Source of the DNA: Strongyloides papillosus
Taxonomy: Eukaryota > Nematoda > Chromadorea > Rhabditida > Strongyloididae
Assembly: GCA_005656395.1 (NCBI GenBank)
Contig: SRSI01000068.1
Location: 992,001-1,056,000 of the forward strand
Length of the DNA stretch: 64,000 bases
Reading direction: 5' to 3'
The notes under the pieces are model-generated. The model was not told the origin of the DNA. It saw only the letters and a list, made by a program, of their open reading frames with translations, and made no database searches. The position numbers and the translations under genes were made by a program. Below, one piece after another: positions 39,501-54,517 of this stretch. How positions within the stretch are numbered: the stretch's first letter is position 1; every line of letters begins with the position of its first letter.

Positions 39501-41091
39501 CATAAAATACAAATTAATAATGTAATTGTTTTGGAAATGTTTAAACTTATATACTTTCCGAGTGTGAAAAAAATAGGAAAGGTCGCTTGATTAAAAATTA
39601 CACGAATATAAAAAGTTTTCTGAAAAATTAAATAATTTTTGATTAGTAAATGTCATTTTAAATGCAGTAAATGACAGTAAAATATAAAAAAAGAATTTGA
39701 GAAAAAACAGTGTGCAAATGTCTTTTTTATACCGAAAAAGGAAGTGATTAATAATAATTTTAACACAGTAAAAATTAAAATATAGTTTTTATATTTCAAA
39801 ATGGAAGAAATAAAGCCGAAATAAGTCTTCTCTTATGCTTTGTATTAATCTTTGATTATAAAAAAAGTAAAGAAATATTGTGTAATTCCTGATTAGTAAT
39901 GTATTAGAAATTAAATTAATATTTTGATGTAAATACATATTATATGATATGTTTTTTTAATGGGATGACTCATTAAAAAAAAGACTAAATCCAGATTAAT
40001 GTCAAAAATGTTATAAATGTATCCAGATAAATAACCCAAATCTCAAAACTATTTATAGATGTCGAATTTGTGTACTATTAAATTTCAATTTACTTAAATA
40101 TGTAGTTATGTACAAAAATAAATGTTATACTTTAATATTTAGTAAATATGTTTGAAAAACAACAACAAAAAGTTTGGATTTTAGAAAAAATTTAGATAAA
40201 GTCTTTTATCTATCTATTTAAATTTTTTTTTAAAAAAGATGAATTAAATATAGTCTTTTACAACCTATCTCTAAAACCAAAAAATAAAAAAGTTTGAACA
40301 ACTATATCGTCTGGGACTATTTTTTTATATTATAATTTATTATACATTAATTATCTCTAGATAGATAAATAGTTTTTTAAAGTAAGAAAAAAATGGTTTC
40401 ATCTAAGTGACTCAATTTGAAGTAGGAAGTGAATTAAAAATTCAAATTAAAAAATTAGAACTTTTTTAAGCATAATGTAGACGTAAAAAATTATTTGAAA
40501 TAAAATTTTCCTTTTCCTAATTATTTTGTGGATTATAAAAAAAGTATTTACGCAATTAAAAACTATATATACTTTTTTTGATACTATATATAAATATATA
40601 TCGTATACTTTAAGCTTCTAATGATGTCATCTTTCTTTAGATAACTTTTCATTCCATGGGAATATTTTTACACTGGTTTGGGAGTTGACTTATGATTCTA
40701 AATACAATACATGTCTCAAAGAGCCTCCTCCATTTTAATAACTTTTTTATCAAACTTCACAAATATTTTTATTGAAAATTAAAATTTTTATATTATAGGA
40801 AAGTATAATTTTATCCTCAAATTGACATAATTATCCACCCAATTTGAACTAAATGATAATTTGTAATGATAACAAAAAAATTTCTCCCATATTATGCCAA
40901 AATTAACCATTAATCTATGTCTAGATTATAATCTAAAAAAAAATAGAAATTTTATTGCTTACTTTTACAAATAGCTTACGAAAAAATTCTAATATTTTTT
41001 TATTTATTTTTACAAAAATTAGATGTTTTACAAGATAAGTAAAATATATTTATACATTAAAAGTTAACTGTTAAAATAAAATTACTATTTC
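36581..41091. other. Intergenic, AT-rich, 4.5 kb
   Basis: No gene seen. The left end should hold the neuropeptide gene promoter; the right end is the 3' flank of the syntenin gene. Confidence 0.55.
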
Positions 41092-42451
41092 TTATTCTGG
41101 AATAGAGTGGTCCTGTTTTTTCAATATCAAATTCCACGATACACTGTAATTTATATGTTAATAAAAAAAGTTACTTGGGTATTTGAGAAAAACAATACTT
41201 ACTTTTTTAATAAAGCATTATACATGTCATTACTAATTATTGTTAATGTTACTGTTTGTTCAGCTTCATCGAGGATTTGTTTCATTTGTGGACTCTATAA
41301 TAACATGATATATAAAAAAAGTAATCTCATTTCCTTACCTTAAAACCGATGACATTTTGACCATTAACCTCAAGAATACGTTGATTTATTAATAGTCCAT
41401 TTCTGGATGCCGATGTATTTTTAATTATATGTGTGATTTTGTTATCTGCATAACCAAAACCCAAAGAACCAACATTATTTTTATGAAGTGTAATTGTCCT
41501 CTCAAAAGGTCTATCTCTTATCACGAGATCTAATGTTTGTTCTTCTTTAGATGGATTTAAAAGATCCATTGCCTCATCCTCTGATAATCCTAGTAATTCA
41601 ACACCATTAATCTCAAGTATTTGATCACCGAACCGTATACCACCAATTGCTGCTGGTGAATCCTCAGCAACAAATTGTACAAACATCCCCATATCAATAC
41701 ATCTTAATCTTATACCAACTTTTCCATTTTTTTCTTTGTACAATGTTGTTGTCCTAACACCATGGTGAACAACAGACTTTGATAAAGAATTTGATAACAT
41801 ACTAACGGGAGCAATCATTATTGTTCCATTAGGTAGTTGTTCAACTGCATCATTGTTTGTTCTCCCATCACTTGGGATAACTCTTCTATCATCGTTGTTC
41901 CACGGAACAACATTTTGTTGTTCACAATTATTTCTTGGTACTGTTACAATACTTTCATTAGTATGACCATTTGGAGTAAATTGTGAACCACCAAAATGCA
42001 TCATACTCTCAATATTCCTCCTACCCGATTCTTTATTTTTACCCTTATCATCATTATTAATTGCCTCATATATAGGACCATTAACTCCATTATTAACTGG
42101 ATTATCAGATTCACGAGCATAATAATATGTTGGAGCAGTTGGTTGTGGATGTGATGGATATCTTTGAGACTAAAACAGCACAAATAAAACTATACATACA
42201 CTATATAAAAATTATAAAAATTTATCATGCATATAAATTGAATGATATTTAAAAAATTATAAGAATTCCTCTTATTCATACAAATTTTTAAAATAAATTT
42301 TAAACATAAAAAACTTAATTAAAAATATATATACATATACAAATATTCAATGTTTAAGAATTAGTTTAAAGACAAGATGATGTAAAAAATAACTTACCAT
42401 TATATACTGATCTACTGTCATGTCCTCGAGGGATGGATAAAATACTGACAT
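41092..42451 (-). CDS. SDCBP: Syntenin, tandem PDZ adaptor
   Basis: Four exons on the minus strand: 42398-42451, 41339-42169, 41203-41294, 41092-41143; introns 228, 44 and 59 bp; 342 residues. The first exon encodes MSVFYPSLEDMTVDQYIM, matching the start of vertebrate syntenin-1 (MSLYPSLEDLKVDK). PDZ1 is at about residues 156-237 (GKVGIRLRCID, GIRFGDQILEINGVE, then IRDRPFERT) and PDZ2 at ~240-318 (GSLGFGY, SASRNGLL, EVNGQNVIGFK). The last exon gives DHSIPE, as in the syntenin C-terminus. The protein binds C-terminal tails of syndecans and other receptors and PIP2 at the plasma membrane and endosomes, and supports exosome biogenesis. The region between exon 1 and PDZ1 is long and Asn-rich, as in other nematodes. 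Confidence 0.93.
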
Positions 42452-43850
42452 CTTGTTACAATTTTATTGATAAAATTTTTAATATAAATTTAATAATAGA
42501 TGTATCTGAAATATTTACAATAAAAAATATTAATTTTTTTATGGAAAAATATATATATTAATAAGCATAAAAAAAAAGTTAGTATATTAACTGCTTCTTT
42601 TTAATTACATTTTTATTAGATACACTAGTCTCTATACATAGAGACGATGTAAAGTAAAGAAGAGAATTAACTAACTTTGTGAGAATAACAAAAACGAGAA
42701 GTGACCTGATATAAATAATTGTTTCTTATCAAAATTTATGTATTAAAGTTCACAAGTATGTTATTGTAATCTCAGGTACTATGAAATTTAATATTTAGAA
42801 CATAAAAAAAACGGGATAGCAGAGTTATATTATCATATGGAATCAATATTAATTGCCTTTTAGAAGAAAAAAAAATTCTAAAAAGAGAGATGATGAAAAA
42901 GAGAGGAATTATTTGATGTGAGAAGTCAAATTTTATATTATTTACCATAAATAGTAACCTTGATGATTTTTAACTGTTACACACTAATAAAATGATTGAT
43001 ATTTTCCTTTAAAATACACAAAACTAATAATATCTAAATGTGTTTATCTAAAGACTTTTAATAAATTGAAATCATATAATATAATTTTTTTTAATCATAT
43101 TACATTTATTACTAGCTTTTTTATGACTCACTATACATACCTTTATAATTAATTTCATTCTTTAAGAGATAAACTAATAAAACAAAAATCAAACAAAAAG
43201 TATTATTCTTTATACAGATACAATAAAAAAGTTGTAAATAAGCATAAATAAATGATAAAATCAAGTGTATTGATTAATATCATACTTATCATAATGTGTA
43301 GAGGATACACAAAGTAATATATAATTAGTTGGATTACAAAAAAATAAAAACATTTTTATATATTTACAAATAATCCATTATGATAATATTTTTTCATATC
43401 TTACATAATATACAAACTTTCACATAATATAATATATATATTTTTGAAATATGTAAAAATTATCTTCCATATGATTCTTAAATATTCTCAATTCTTGTAA
43501 GGCATTTTAAATAAAAATATTAATACACATATATATTATATTATTAAAAAATTGTCAATTTGATGGTATGTAAAAAAAAGGTTGAGATCAAAGTAATTTA
43601 CTTTTCTCCTTACCATTAAAATTAGTCATATTTTGATAGTAAAAAAAAAGACAGAGAAGACCAAAAACTTGATAGCAGTAATTAAAAACAATTTGAAACT
43701 TAGTACATTTGATAAACAAAAAAAATTCATCTTCATTATAATATTGATATAGTAAACAAAATTTTTTTTATTTTTTGAATTCCATAAATATATTTTTTTC
43801 TTGATTATTACTTTAACCTTCAAATATTTTTCATTTTCATTCACATACAA
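42452..43850. other. Intergenic, AT-rich, 1.4 kb
   Basis: Lies between the syntenin start and the stop of the paired-domain gene, both on the minus strand. Too long for a typical nematode operon spacer. No feature seen. Confidence 0.55.
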
Positions 43851-45030
43851 TTAAACAACTTTTGGTTTTTTTTTAATATCTAATTTTGTACGAAGAATAC
43901 TAAAAAAAATAATCAAAAAATGGTACGGGAAAATAATCATTAATGTCAAAAAATGACATTTTTTAATTAATATTTAACTTACTGATTGATACTACTTCTA
44001 CTTGGAGCATTCTCTCTACTGCAAATACCATCAGCAATTAATTGCTCGCGAATCTCACTTTGCCTTGTCATTCCAAGTCTAAATCTATAATCACGTATAG
44101 CTATGACTAATGGGGATTCCACACGCCCTTCCTTAGCATCTTTAGGTCTAACGGAACCTGTTAAACGGAATCTATTTAAGATCTTTGATACACATGAATG
44201 TGTAACGCATAATTTTTTTGATATATCACATATCTTCCAACCATTTTGATATAATGCAACAATTTGTTCTCTCTCCCCCATTGATAATGGTAGTCCTGGT
44301 GAGTATGTTCTTCCTAGTTGATTTGTACCAGAGGATCTCCCATGACTTGTTGGTGGTGTTGGATGTGTTGTTGGTGAACTATTCGTTGGAACATAACTTG
44401 GACTTGTTATTGGCATATTATTATTCGATAACTTTCCTCCTCTAATCATATTATCATTACAATTCATCATTATACCATTATTAATCATCTGATGATTTGG
44501 TTGTGAAATATTTTGTTGTTTTAACATATAGTTATTTTCTATAATATTATTTCCGATAACTTGAGGTTGTTGTTGATGATGATGTAATGGTGGAGATTGT
44601 TGAATGGTATTTGGATAACCATTTGAATAGATATCCTCTCTATGGTGGATATTTTGTGAGGATGTTATGGGTGCGGGGTAATTGTAATAGTTGTACTCTA
44701 CATTTTCTCCCATAACACTTTGAGGTGATGCTGATAAATTTGGTGATGATCTATCTGATTGAGTTTCATCACCTGAACATGACATTGTTGATGTTGTGTA
44801 ATTTGTCGGGGCATAATATACTCTCCCGCTGGGATACATGTATGCTGTTGATGGATAAGAATAATTTGGTGGGTAATCCGTCTGAAAAATAAATAAATTA
44901 GTAAAAGTTTTTAAGAAAAAAAATCAAAAGTTTCACTTACATTTAACCAAGCATAAAAGTCTCTTTCCAAAGTCTCTGGTGTGGAAGTATCAATAAGATA
45001 ATTACTTTGATCTTGTAAACACTCAGTCAT
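43851..45030 (-). CDS. Paired-domain (Pax-like) transcription factor without homeodomain
   Basis: Three exons on the minus strand: 44941-45030, 43983-44881, 43851-43899; introns of 59 and 83 bp; 345 residues. The first ~210 residues are Tyr/Ser/Pro/Asn/Gln-rich with a HHHQQQPQ stretch and no fold. The paired domain spans about 213-335: GTNQLGRTYSPGLPL, GWKICDISKKLCVTHSCVSK (recognition helix of the PAI subdomain), LTGSVRPKDAKEGR, and the RED part RQSEIREQLIADGICS to SSINHILRTK. The last 16 residues come from a tiny third exon that completes the RED helix. There is no octapeptide and no homeodomain. The domain differs from PAX1/9, 2/5/8, 3/7 and 6 at many positions, so I leave the subfamily open; a nematode npax/eyg-like or pax-1-like gene is possible. 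Confidence 0.9.
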
Positions 45031-48000
45031 CTTACAAACTTAATCTTTTTTCAATGGAATTTTAATAGAAACAAATCTAGTGATAACGTATAAAAAATGT
45101 ATTTCTTATTTCCTACAAAAATAGAGATAGTTAATTAATAATTCTTATAGAATAAACTTTTAAAATATTTTTTTCAAATCAAAGTACATGAAATGGTTAT
45201 TGTTTTGGTAAATGAAATGGTACCAACAATTTCTACAACTTAAATATTCTTTTAGATAACAAAGAAAGGAAATAACTAGCATGCTAAATTAAATTAAAAA
45301 AATTTTTTTATCACCTCTTTAATTGGTAGGTAATTTTTGTTGTTTGAAAAATAACGAAATATGTGTGTTTAGATTTTTGATCGGGAAACTACAACTAAAA
45401 AATTGGTAAGAAGGAGTGAAAATAAGAAAAAATGGTTTAACTGAAAAAAAAAGATTATATAGCAGGTTTTTTTTTCAGTTGACATCCTCAAATATTTGAT
45501 CAAACAACATAATATAATAATAATAATAATGAATTTTAAAAGGAAATAGATGTAAAAGTGTTTATTTTGAGGAAGAGGTAAATTACAATAAAAATGTTTT
45601 TATGATCAAAAATTAAAAAGGAGGATAGTGAAAGGAAGAAGATTATTTTTTACTCTTAATAATATTAATAAAAATGCTACTACTTACATTAAGAAATTAC
45701 ATTTTGTGTGAGATGATCAAGATTCTAGTTTCGAGAAACTAATATTATCAAATTTTTAGAAGGTTCATGACCATGATAAAGGGTAAAGGTAGGAGTGATA
45801 AAGGATGAGCTTGTTTTAAACAAGTTTATTTTTAAGGTTAAAAATCACGTTCATTGAGCTTACATATGCTATTAATATTTTTATATATATTATAATAATG
45901 TTGATATACTATGAATATACAAAAGAGGGAGGGAGTTGTTTACTGGAGTGTTTGAGCAAATATTATTATTTTGTTATCGTTTATATATCTTAAAACCTGA
46001 AAATTTACTTTTATGTACATTTTTGTTTCATTATACCATTTACCCATATTGACTAATTTACAGATGTATCTTTTATAAGAGAAGAAAAAAAGTTTTTGAC
46101 TGCTAAAAAAAGTTTAAGGTTATAGGTAAAGATTACTTAGCTAATTAAATTTAAAAGTTATTCTAATAAATTAACCAGACATTTGCCTAAGGCAATTTAA
46201 AGAATGATTGTTAGGTAATATACCTATACATGATAAATGGAAAGGTTAAAAAGAGAAAATTATTCTTATTATAAAGTGAATATAAAAAAAATCATATATC
46301 TATCACGTAGTAGAAAGGCCGGTTAACTTTCATTAAGTATATATCAATTATGTAATAAATATAAAAATTCTTTTTAAGCTAAAAAAGATTCTTCAAGGTT
46401 TTATAACTTATTATTAATTTTATAATAAGGCACATTATTTATATATAAAAAGTATGATCAGAAATATGTGTTTTGTATATACTATATTTTTATGTATATG
46501 TAATTTTATCATCAACAATCAAAAGATACCTGTTGTACATTAGCAATATGTATAAAATATTAAATGTACAAAATTTATCTCTAATTGCTACCATTTCAAT
46601 TAAAGAAAAGATTAAACTAGGTGACAAGATACATTAGAAATAATAAAAGTAACAATAAAAAAATAAATACATAGTACATATAAATAAGTAAATTAACTTT
46701 TCAAGCGTAAAAAATTTGAGTATTTGTCACATAAAATGATAACTGAAGAATGGGAAGAAAAAAAATAATTCTAAAAAAAGTATGTTATGAACAACTTAAT
46801 CTCCCAAATAAACTTGCCATTTAAACTCGTTTACATTTTGATGATATATGGTTAATGGTTGTAAGTATTAAAAAAATAAACAAGACTTATAAAAATGGAA
46901 CTTCTGATATCTTTATTTAGATAATAAGATGGAAATAAATGTTTAAAGATGATTTTTTTTTCTTTTCAAATACTAAAGTTAATGATATTTTTTATAGAAA
47001 TCTATTTCTAATTAAAGATTTTCAATATTATTAAGTGTTATGTAATATAATCTTGTGAAATTAATCAAAAATTAATTATTAAAAAACTTTCTCCGGTGAT
47101 TAATAAAAAAATAATAAAAAGATCTTTTTATCGAAGCATATGTTAGTGTGGGATTTGAGTTAAGATTAATACATATAGAAATGGAAGAAATAATAATTAA
47201 TTTTTAAAAATATTATGATATTTTTAATCATAATTAAAAAATACATTTAATTGATTTAATCATCAAAAACAATACAATAATAGATAATTCTATATTAAGA
47301 TTTTTACACATTATATTTACAGAGAATAATTTAAGAACACAATTATACTATTAATAAAAAAAGCTATAATGAGAAATAATAAAGAATTATGTTTATGTGA
47401 TATTCTTATTAATACGCATGTGTGAAAAAAAATTTATACCATTTTTTATTACTTATACCAGTTTATAATGTATTAAGGAAAGGGCAATCCTTAAAATGAA
47501 GTGTGCTGTTATTTTATTTTTTTATTATCGTATATTATCCAAAACTCTTAATAAGATTAGAAATATCTTACATTACACAAGCATAATTTTAAAACAACAA
47601 ATTCCTTGTTTAACGAAAAAAAAGCTTATAGACTTTTATATAAATTATATTTTTATATAATATGATTTTTTATATGTAGTTTATGACGATGATAATAGAA
47701 AAAAAAAGAAATTTTTATTTGATATCAAGGCCTTTAATATAGAAAGAATATTTATATGTAGTATAATGTAATGTATTTTTATGGTATATAAAATAATATT
47801 TATGTTGATATATAAGGATACATACATAAAATTTTAGGAGAGGAATATGATAAATGAGATAACTACAAATAGTTGTGAAAAATAATGAACTTAACAATAG
47901 TAATGATAGAAAGTTTCCTTTTATTATTATTAAAAATTTACATAACATGTAACTAAAAATAGTGTCTAGAAATTTTGATTGCCAGAGGGAAAATTATTCA

Positions 48001-50195
48001 CTTCAAAATTTTTGTCACTCCTCATGGAGGAGAGATACAATATATTTGTAATATTAATATATTTATGATTGGTCATAATGAATAATGAAAATTGCTTCAT
48101 TCATTCTAATATCATCTTCTTTATTATATAAGGTATTATTAATAAACATAAATGTTTAATATTCTGATCTAGTGAAGAGGATCAAGAAGTGGCTACAAAG
48201 ACTATACAAAATTACCATATATATGCATAGAACATATAAATAGAAATATATTATGAGTGGATTGAAGTGAATTATGATGAGAGACAAGATTTTTAAAGAT
48301 TCCTGATAAAATATAATCATGGGCATGATTAAACAATATATTCATATCCATTAAATAAAAAGAATCTTTTTTTTATTAAACTATTAATAAATATTTTGAT
48401 AAAACATAAACAATTTATGAAAAAAAGGAATGTTGGGGAGGGTGAGATATTGTTGTCTGAAATTAAATAATAAAAATCACTAACCAATTTTCTTAAAAAT
48501 GTTTATTTGTTAATAATAGATTATTACTATTCTGAGAGTAAAAAAAAAGAAAGTGGAAAAAAAGGATAAAAAGTAATAATAAATTTTATAGATTGTTATA
48601 TTATAATATAAAATCATTAACAAGGATATATCTTAAAAACTAAAAATAGTGAAAGGATATATTAATGATTATAGTAATGAGGGATTAAAAGAATATATAT
48701 AACAACCTAAATAGTTACAAAAGAAAACCTCTCTAATAGTAAATAACTTTTTCACAATAATAGAAGTCCTATTAAAGAAGACTATTTTTGAACTCATAAT
48801 CCTTCAATCTTAATTTTCCTTTTGACTCCTTAATAATAAACAGGTAAATATATGTAAAAAAGAACAATTACATTAATACGCCATAAAATAAAAAGGGATA
48901 TTTTTAGAAAAAGTTGTAAATTTTTAAATTACTCTATAAATTTTTAAAATATTTTTATGTTTCTGTTATATAAAAAAATAACTCTCACTCCTTTTTAATA
49001 TACTTTGAATGCTGAAACAGATGATTTTGTTATTTAAAATGTAAATATATTAATAAAAAATTAAAGTACGGCACTATATTTTTTATAAACATCCTTATTA
49101 AATGATAATACGTAGAAGAGAATGTTTTAAAAATGATTAGTTACCGAAACTGTTTAAAAGTGTTTGAATATCATCTTATATATTGTTTTTATCTTTTATC
49201 ACAGACGCCTACAACATTACTAATATATCTATCTATAGTTTTTTTATGCAGAAAAATCTTAAGATAATTTAAAAAAGTGCAATATTTGGTAAAGTAAAAA
49301 AAATCCCTCTCAATATAAACGTATTTTTATTCGCTTTTTTCGATTTATATAAATAACTATACACTTGTTTTTTCTTTGTTGCCGTAAATTTGAAAATGAT
49401 TATAGGTATAATACTATAATATTCCAAGATTAGTTAATTTTTTTTTACATTAACACAACTTAAAGTATAAAACGATATATTTTTAATTTTTTAGCATGAT
49501 TTATTTTTTTTAATTACAATGACATGTTTTATTTCTTCCTCATGAAATTATTAAAAGTAGACAAACGATAAGAAGCAGTTTGTTGATTAGATTGATAACT
49601 AATTTGTTAATGAAAACTTTTTTTTGCATTTTATTGCTTTCTCTTTATTATAATACCAGTATAAGAAGAATTATCTTCAGAAAATATATTAATGTAATGA
49701 ATTCTTGAATGTGAAGAAAAAGTATAAACTATAAATAAATGGAAAAAATCATTAGATAAATAAATATTTTAATCAATTCAATAAATTCAAAATTATAAAT
49801 TGAAAACACTTAGTAATTGCATGATAATACTTCATAAAATTTGATTTTAATATTACGATAACGAAATAATGCTTTTATTTATCATATGATGTGCATATAA
49901 TCTTATTCTGTGAAAAACTTCAAGGCGAGATAAACTACCATAAGCTTCCACGTTTGCTTTAGATTACAAAGGAAAATAATTGGAATTTTTATCCATTAAA
50001 TAGAAGAATCTGCTTTCAAAAAAGAATATTTTATAATTTAAAATTTTCTACCATTATATAAATTGATTTCAAACTATCTATTTTATTTTATTATTAGGAT
50101 TTTTTAAATAATTAGGACTTCATAGGGTGTTTATGGTGCATTTTTGTACATTAAAGAAATAAAAAACATTGGTATTTTATGACTCCGTTTTCATT
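45031..50195. other. Intergenic, AT-rich, 5.2 kb
   Basis: No gene supported. Holds a short (TAA)n run at 45514-45530. Likely upstream control region of the paired-domain gene on its left side. Confidence 0.55.
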
Positions 50196-51798
50196 TCATC
50201 TCTCTTTACATGAGGATAATAAATTATCTGGTCCTTCTAATGAAATACCCTCTTCCAAACCACAAAAATCATCCATATTTTTATCTTTAGTTTCTGGTAA
50301 GAAGAAATATCCAGTTATAAGTGAAAGGGTCATTATTATTATTGTTATACCAATTGCTGATCCTTTACCTATAATGTTATTGAGAATTATTAATTGTGGA
50401 CCTAATCCACCACCAATTCTTTCAACCAATCCAAAAGTACCAACAGCTATAGCTCGTAACAATGTTGGATATAACTCCATAGTATATTGTTTATAAATAG
50501 TGAAAAAAATAGATGAATTGATTATTCCACCTACAAGGGCAAATATTGTCTTGATAGTCGGTAATGATATGATATATTTTGGCATTGTGAAATATGTTAA
50601 CATAAATACTATTGAATAACAGATAATTGAAAAACTTTGGGATCCTAAGAATAAACTTCTTCTACCAAAAAATGGAGTTCTTTCAAGGATAATAATAAAG
50701 AAAGGTACCCATACACGTAGTAAACCATATAATCCGATATTTATAAACGGATTTCCATTGAGAACTTGAACGTCGAATAAAAATACAGCTATGCATAGCT
50801 CTACTGTTAAAGCTGATAAAAAAAGTACTATGGAATACTTTGCTAGCTTAACAGTTGATACAAGATGATGAACAAAGAATGTTTTTGATTTATTCTCTTC
50901 ACTTTGTGTCTTGATACCAATTAAGTCATTTGGTGTAAATGTAACATTACAACCATTCCATTTGTTAATTTTATTTATTGCTTCACAACTTTCTTTATAA
51001 CGTCTACGTTGAATAAGCCAACGTGGCGATTCAACCCAAGAGAGAAGTAGTAATAACAGTGGTATTGCCAAGGTATTAATTGTTATAAGATATCTTCTCC
51101 ATTCACCTGTAAAATATGCTATGACAGAGGATATCTGCAATGCCAAAGACCATTGAAATGCCAACATTTGTATCAATCTATATTTCGGACCAACTGTCTC
51201 TGATGCCAATGTCATTGAAGCATCAATTAACATTCCATAACTAGAACCCATACCAAGCATTGCTAAAGCTAGTACATTCTTTGATGATGAAAATCCTCCC
51301 ACTAGTCCTGATGTTATCATAACAACACAACCAATATATGTTATCCACTTTCTACCGTACTTATCAGCTAGCAACCCACCTACTATGGCTCCAGTGCCAG
51401 AACCTATAGCTTGTAGTGTTTGCAATTGATAAGGCGCATTTACATAATCAGGGCAGATAAAATTCTCCTCCTGATATAATGAAAAAAAGTAGTATTTTGT
51501 TTGATTTTGGGGACAGTTTTCTAGTAAATAACATGGATTTTCTAACTTTGTTTTCTAAAAAAATAAAAAGTATAAAGGATATATTCAATATAAAATGTAG
51601 GTATTATATTCTTACGTCAAGAGTAGAAGCCTCGCAGGTTGGTTTTAACGATGCAAATGATATAAACACATAATTCCCGGCAGATGTAATCATGGCATAC
51701 TGTATCAATATCAACATGAATAATTGATATTTGCCATAGTGTTTAGTTTTATCAAAAATATCATCGAAATTTGAGAGACTATTGCTATCACCATCCAT
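50196..51798 (-). CDS. SLC22-like organic ion transporter (MFS)
   Basis: Two exons on the minus strand, 51616-51798 and 50196-51554, around a 61-bp intron; 513 residues. Exon 1 carries TM1 (YQLFMLILIQYAMI). After it comes an extracellular loop with several cysteines and the sequon NQT, then GTGAIVGGLLADKYGRK, the MFS loop 2-3 signature. Further marks of the SLC22/organic cation transporter group are ESPRWLIQRRRY after TM6, a large central loop, ELYPTLLRAIAVG near TM10-11 and PETKDKNMDD after TM12. About 12 membrane spans are expected. Substrate cannot be told from sequence; organic cations or anions are typical. The ATG follows a CAG, which could be a trans-splice acceptor. Confidence 0.9.
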
Positions 51799-52681
51799 CT
51801 GGTAAAGAATTTAAATTATTAATATATATGCAATATAAGTTGTATCTACAAAATGGATACCTTTACATATTATACATTTATAATAGAAATTTTAAAAAGT
51901 AATTAATCTTATATTAAAAAGTGTATCTTGATAATTTTATTCTTCATGTCAAGAATGATATTATCAATAGGAATTTATTAAATATCTAGATTAAATATAA
52001 ATGCAATATTTGAAAATTGAGTAATTAAAAAACCGTTTACTAAAATTGTTATGAAAGTTTTATAGTTAAGTTTTTTGAATGATGTTTATATCATTCGTGA
52101 TAATTAAAGTTTTTTGTAAAGTATATATAAAATTATAACCAAGAATGTTTGTTAGATGCAAATAGATGATAGGAATAAAGTTAAAATATACTTTACGATC
52201 ACTCAATAAATTTTATATTTTTTTTTCTTAATTGAAGGGGGAAAAACAAAAATAATTTAAAAATTTGAGGAATAGTCTAATGATATTGATCAATAACCGA
52301 TCTTTAAGAGGACTAAATTTTATAATTACCGTTATTATTTTCTTAATTTCCAATTTCCTTAAAGGTTAACCTTCAAAATCAGCTTTTTTTTCAAAAAACA
52401 ATAATCAAAATATAAACCAAATAGGAGGTGTGTTTTATTGTTATTGCAAATTAAAAACATACTTTATAATTTTTTTGAACCTTTAATTATACAAACAAAA
52501 AAAAGTTAATTTTTTATTCAAATATCAAAAACCAAATTTATTATATGATGAAATATGGTTAATAAAAAAACCTTTTTTTATGTATGTAACCTTTAATATA
52601 TGAAAGATTTTTATATTTTAGAGAAATTGTCTTGACAAAATGATACATTATTTCCAGGTTTCCATTAACAATATCAAAGTA

Positions 52682-52689
52682 TGACGTCA
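52682..52689. promoter_or_regulatory. Palindromic CRE (TGACGTCA)
   Basis: Perfect 8-base cAMP response element, ~880 bp upstream of the transporter ATG and ~2 kb upstream of the next gene. CREB/ATF-type bZIP factors bind this site. Function here is inferred only from the match. Confidence 0.4.
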
Positions 52690-54517
52690 CAATGTGAACA
52701 ACCTTTCCTTTTTTTATCTTCTCATTTAATTCCCCCAATATCACCAAAAGTCAAAGTAATTCAAAAATTTTTCCAGCTTGTTTTCTTTTATAGTCAACTC
52801 TTCTATTCTATATATGTATATAGTATATTTATGACACTCTTTTATAACCTGTTATTTTTGATGTTAAAATGTTTTATGTTTTAGCTGAGCAAAGAAATCT
52901 ACCGAATTGTGTCTTTTTGATAAATTTTTAATTGAATCAAGGTTACAAAAAGGCAAACTTTTTTATTTTTCCTTTTTTCTTACAACATCTCTTTATGGTA
53001 TTATGATGATTAGGAGATGGAAATGAGAGAGAAATAGAGAGACAGAAGATGTCTACAAAATTCTTAATTATCATTTAGCAGATGTGTTTATCAAAAATAA
53101 TTATATACAACCTTTTTTTCTATTTTTATAATTTTTTTACTAATGGCATTTTTATTTTTTGACAAATCAAAGATAAATATTAATTCGTGGAAGGTAACAA
53201 GAACAGGTAGTTTGTTTAACTAAATTATTTACATCATCATTTTTCCATTAATATTTTAATTATCCTGTTGATAAATAACAAAATTATTTCCTCCAAGTAA
53301 AGTGAAAAGAGAGAGAAAAAACCCCTACCATAAATGAAATTATAAAGTGTTAGAAATAACATTGATCATATCATTATAAGCTATAATTTACACTATAATT
53401 AGATTATATATAGATTTTTTTTATTATTTACCGTTAAAATACTAAAAATATTTATTTTTAAGAAGTTATATATATAATATTAAGCCTTAAAAAAGAACAT
53501 AAATTTCTAAAATTTCAGAAGACATCTAAGGTCATGTCAAGTATCACATACTGTGAGTAATTAATAAATTTTTTAGTATTATAACTATTTATCATTCTCC
53601 AAGTACAGGGTTGAATTTAAAAACCAGTATTCTTTCTTATCAAAACTTCCTTTCAAATTACTAAATACAACATATAAAGAGTTGAAACTTTTACCTATCA
53701 AAAACATTTGTACCTTTTCTACCAGTTTATTCTCATCACTTTTTGACATTTCCACCTTCTCTTCACACTCCTTCTATCTGTATAAATACATAAATATTAT
53801 ATCTAAATATAATGTTCATCAAAATAAATATATATTATTTTATCTTTATAATTATTTTTTTTTCTTTTATCTATTAAATATATTATTATTCAATAATGTG
53901 ATATATCTACTTTTGTATATAAAAAGTAACAACAAAAAATCAAGATATGTTATTTCTTATAGTTTCACTTTGCCTTTCATCTCCTTCCTCCTTTTTTTTA
54001 AAGATTGATAAATCTATTTTTAATTAATTACTTCTGATATCACAGATAGTTTCACATACACTTCCATGAAAAGAGAGTATCTAATGATTTCATGTAATAA
54101 AAAGAAACATGCAAAAAAAATTTTTATACTTATTTACTTATATAAATAAAAAAATTGTTTGTATATATATATCACTTTTTTACTATAATAGTAAAGTTAA
54201 TTAAATCTATTTTTCCTTGCAATTTTTCTATATTTTAAAAATTGGATAGTTTATTAGATATTATGTAGATATTGATATACAGTGATTATCTTTTGGTAAA
54301 TGGATGTCTTAAATGTATTAAGTATACAGAAGATATTGTATATGAATGTAAGGGTGATAATATAAATCAGGACAAAATGATTTTGAATGCGCAGAGGTGA
54401 TATAATTCATCTTACTTCTATATTTAATTATACTATGAATAGATATATATACATTGATATACAAAATATACTTCCCCTTATTATTTTAAATTACTTATTA
54501 TAGAATATTATATATTG

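Noticed and set aside
46428..46450. TAAGGCAC, the first eight bases of miR-124
   Set aside because: The next bases differ (ATTATTTAT) and no hairpin arm is present nearby.
53682..54008. 108-codon hydrophobic open frame
   Set aside because: Low-complexity Phe/Leu/Tyr-rich translation of T-rich DNA; no recognisable protein features.
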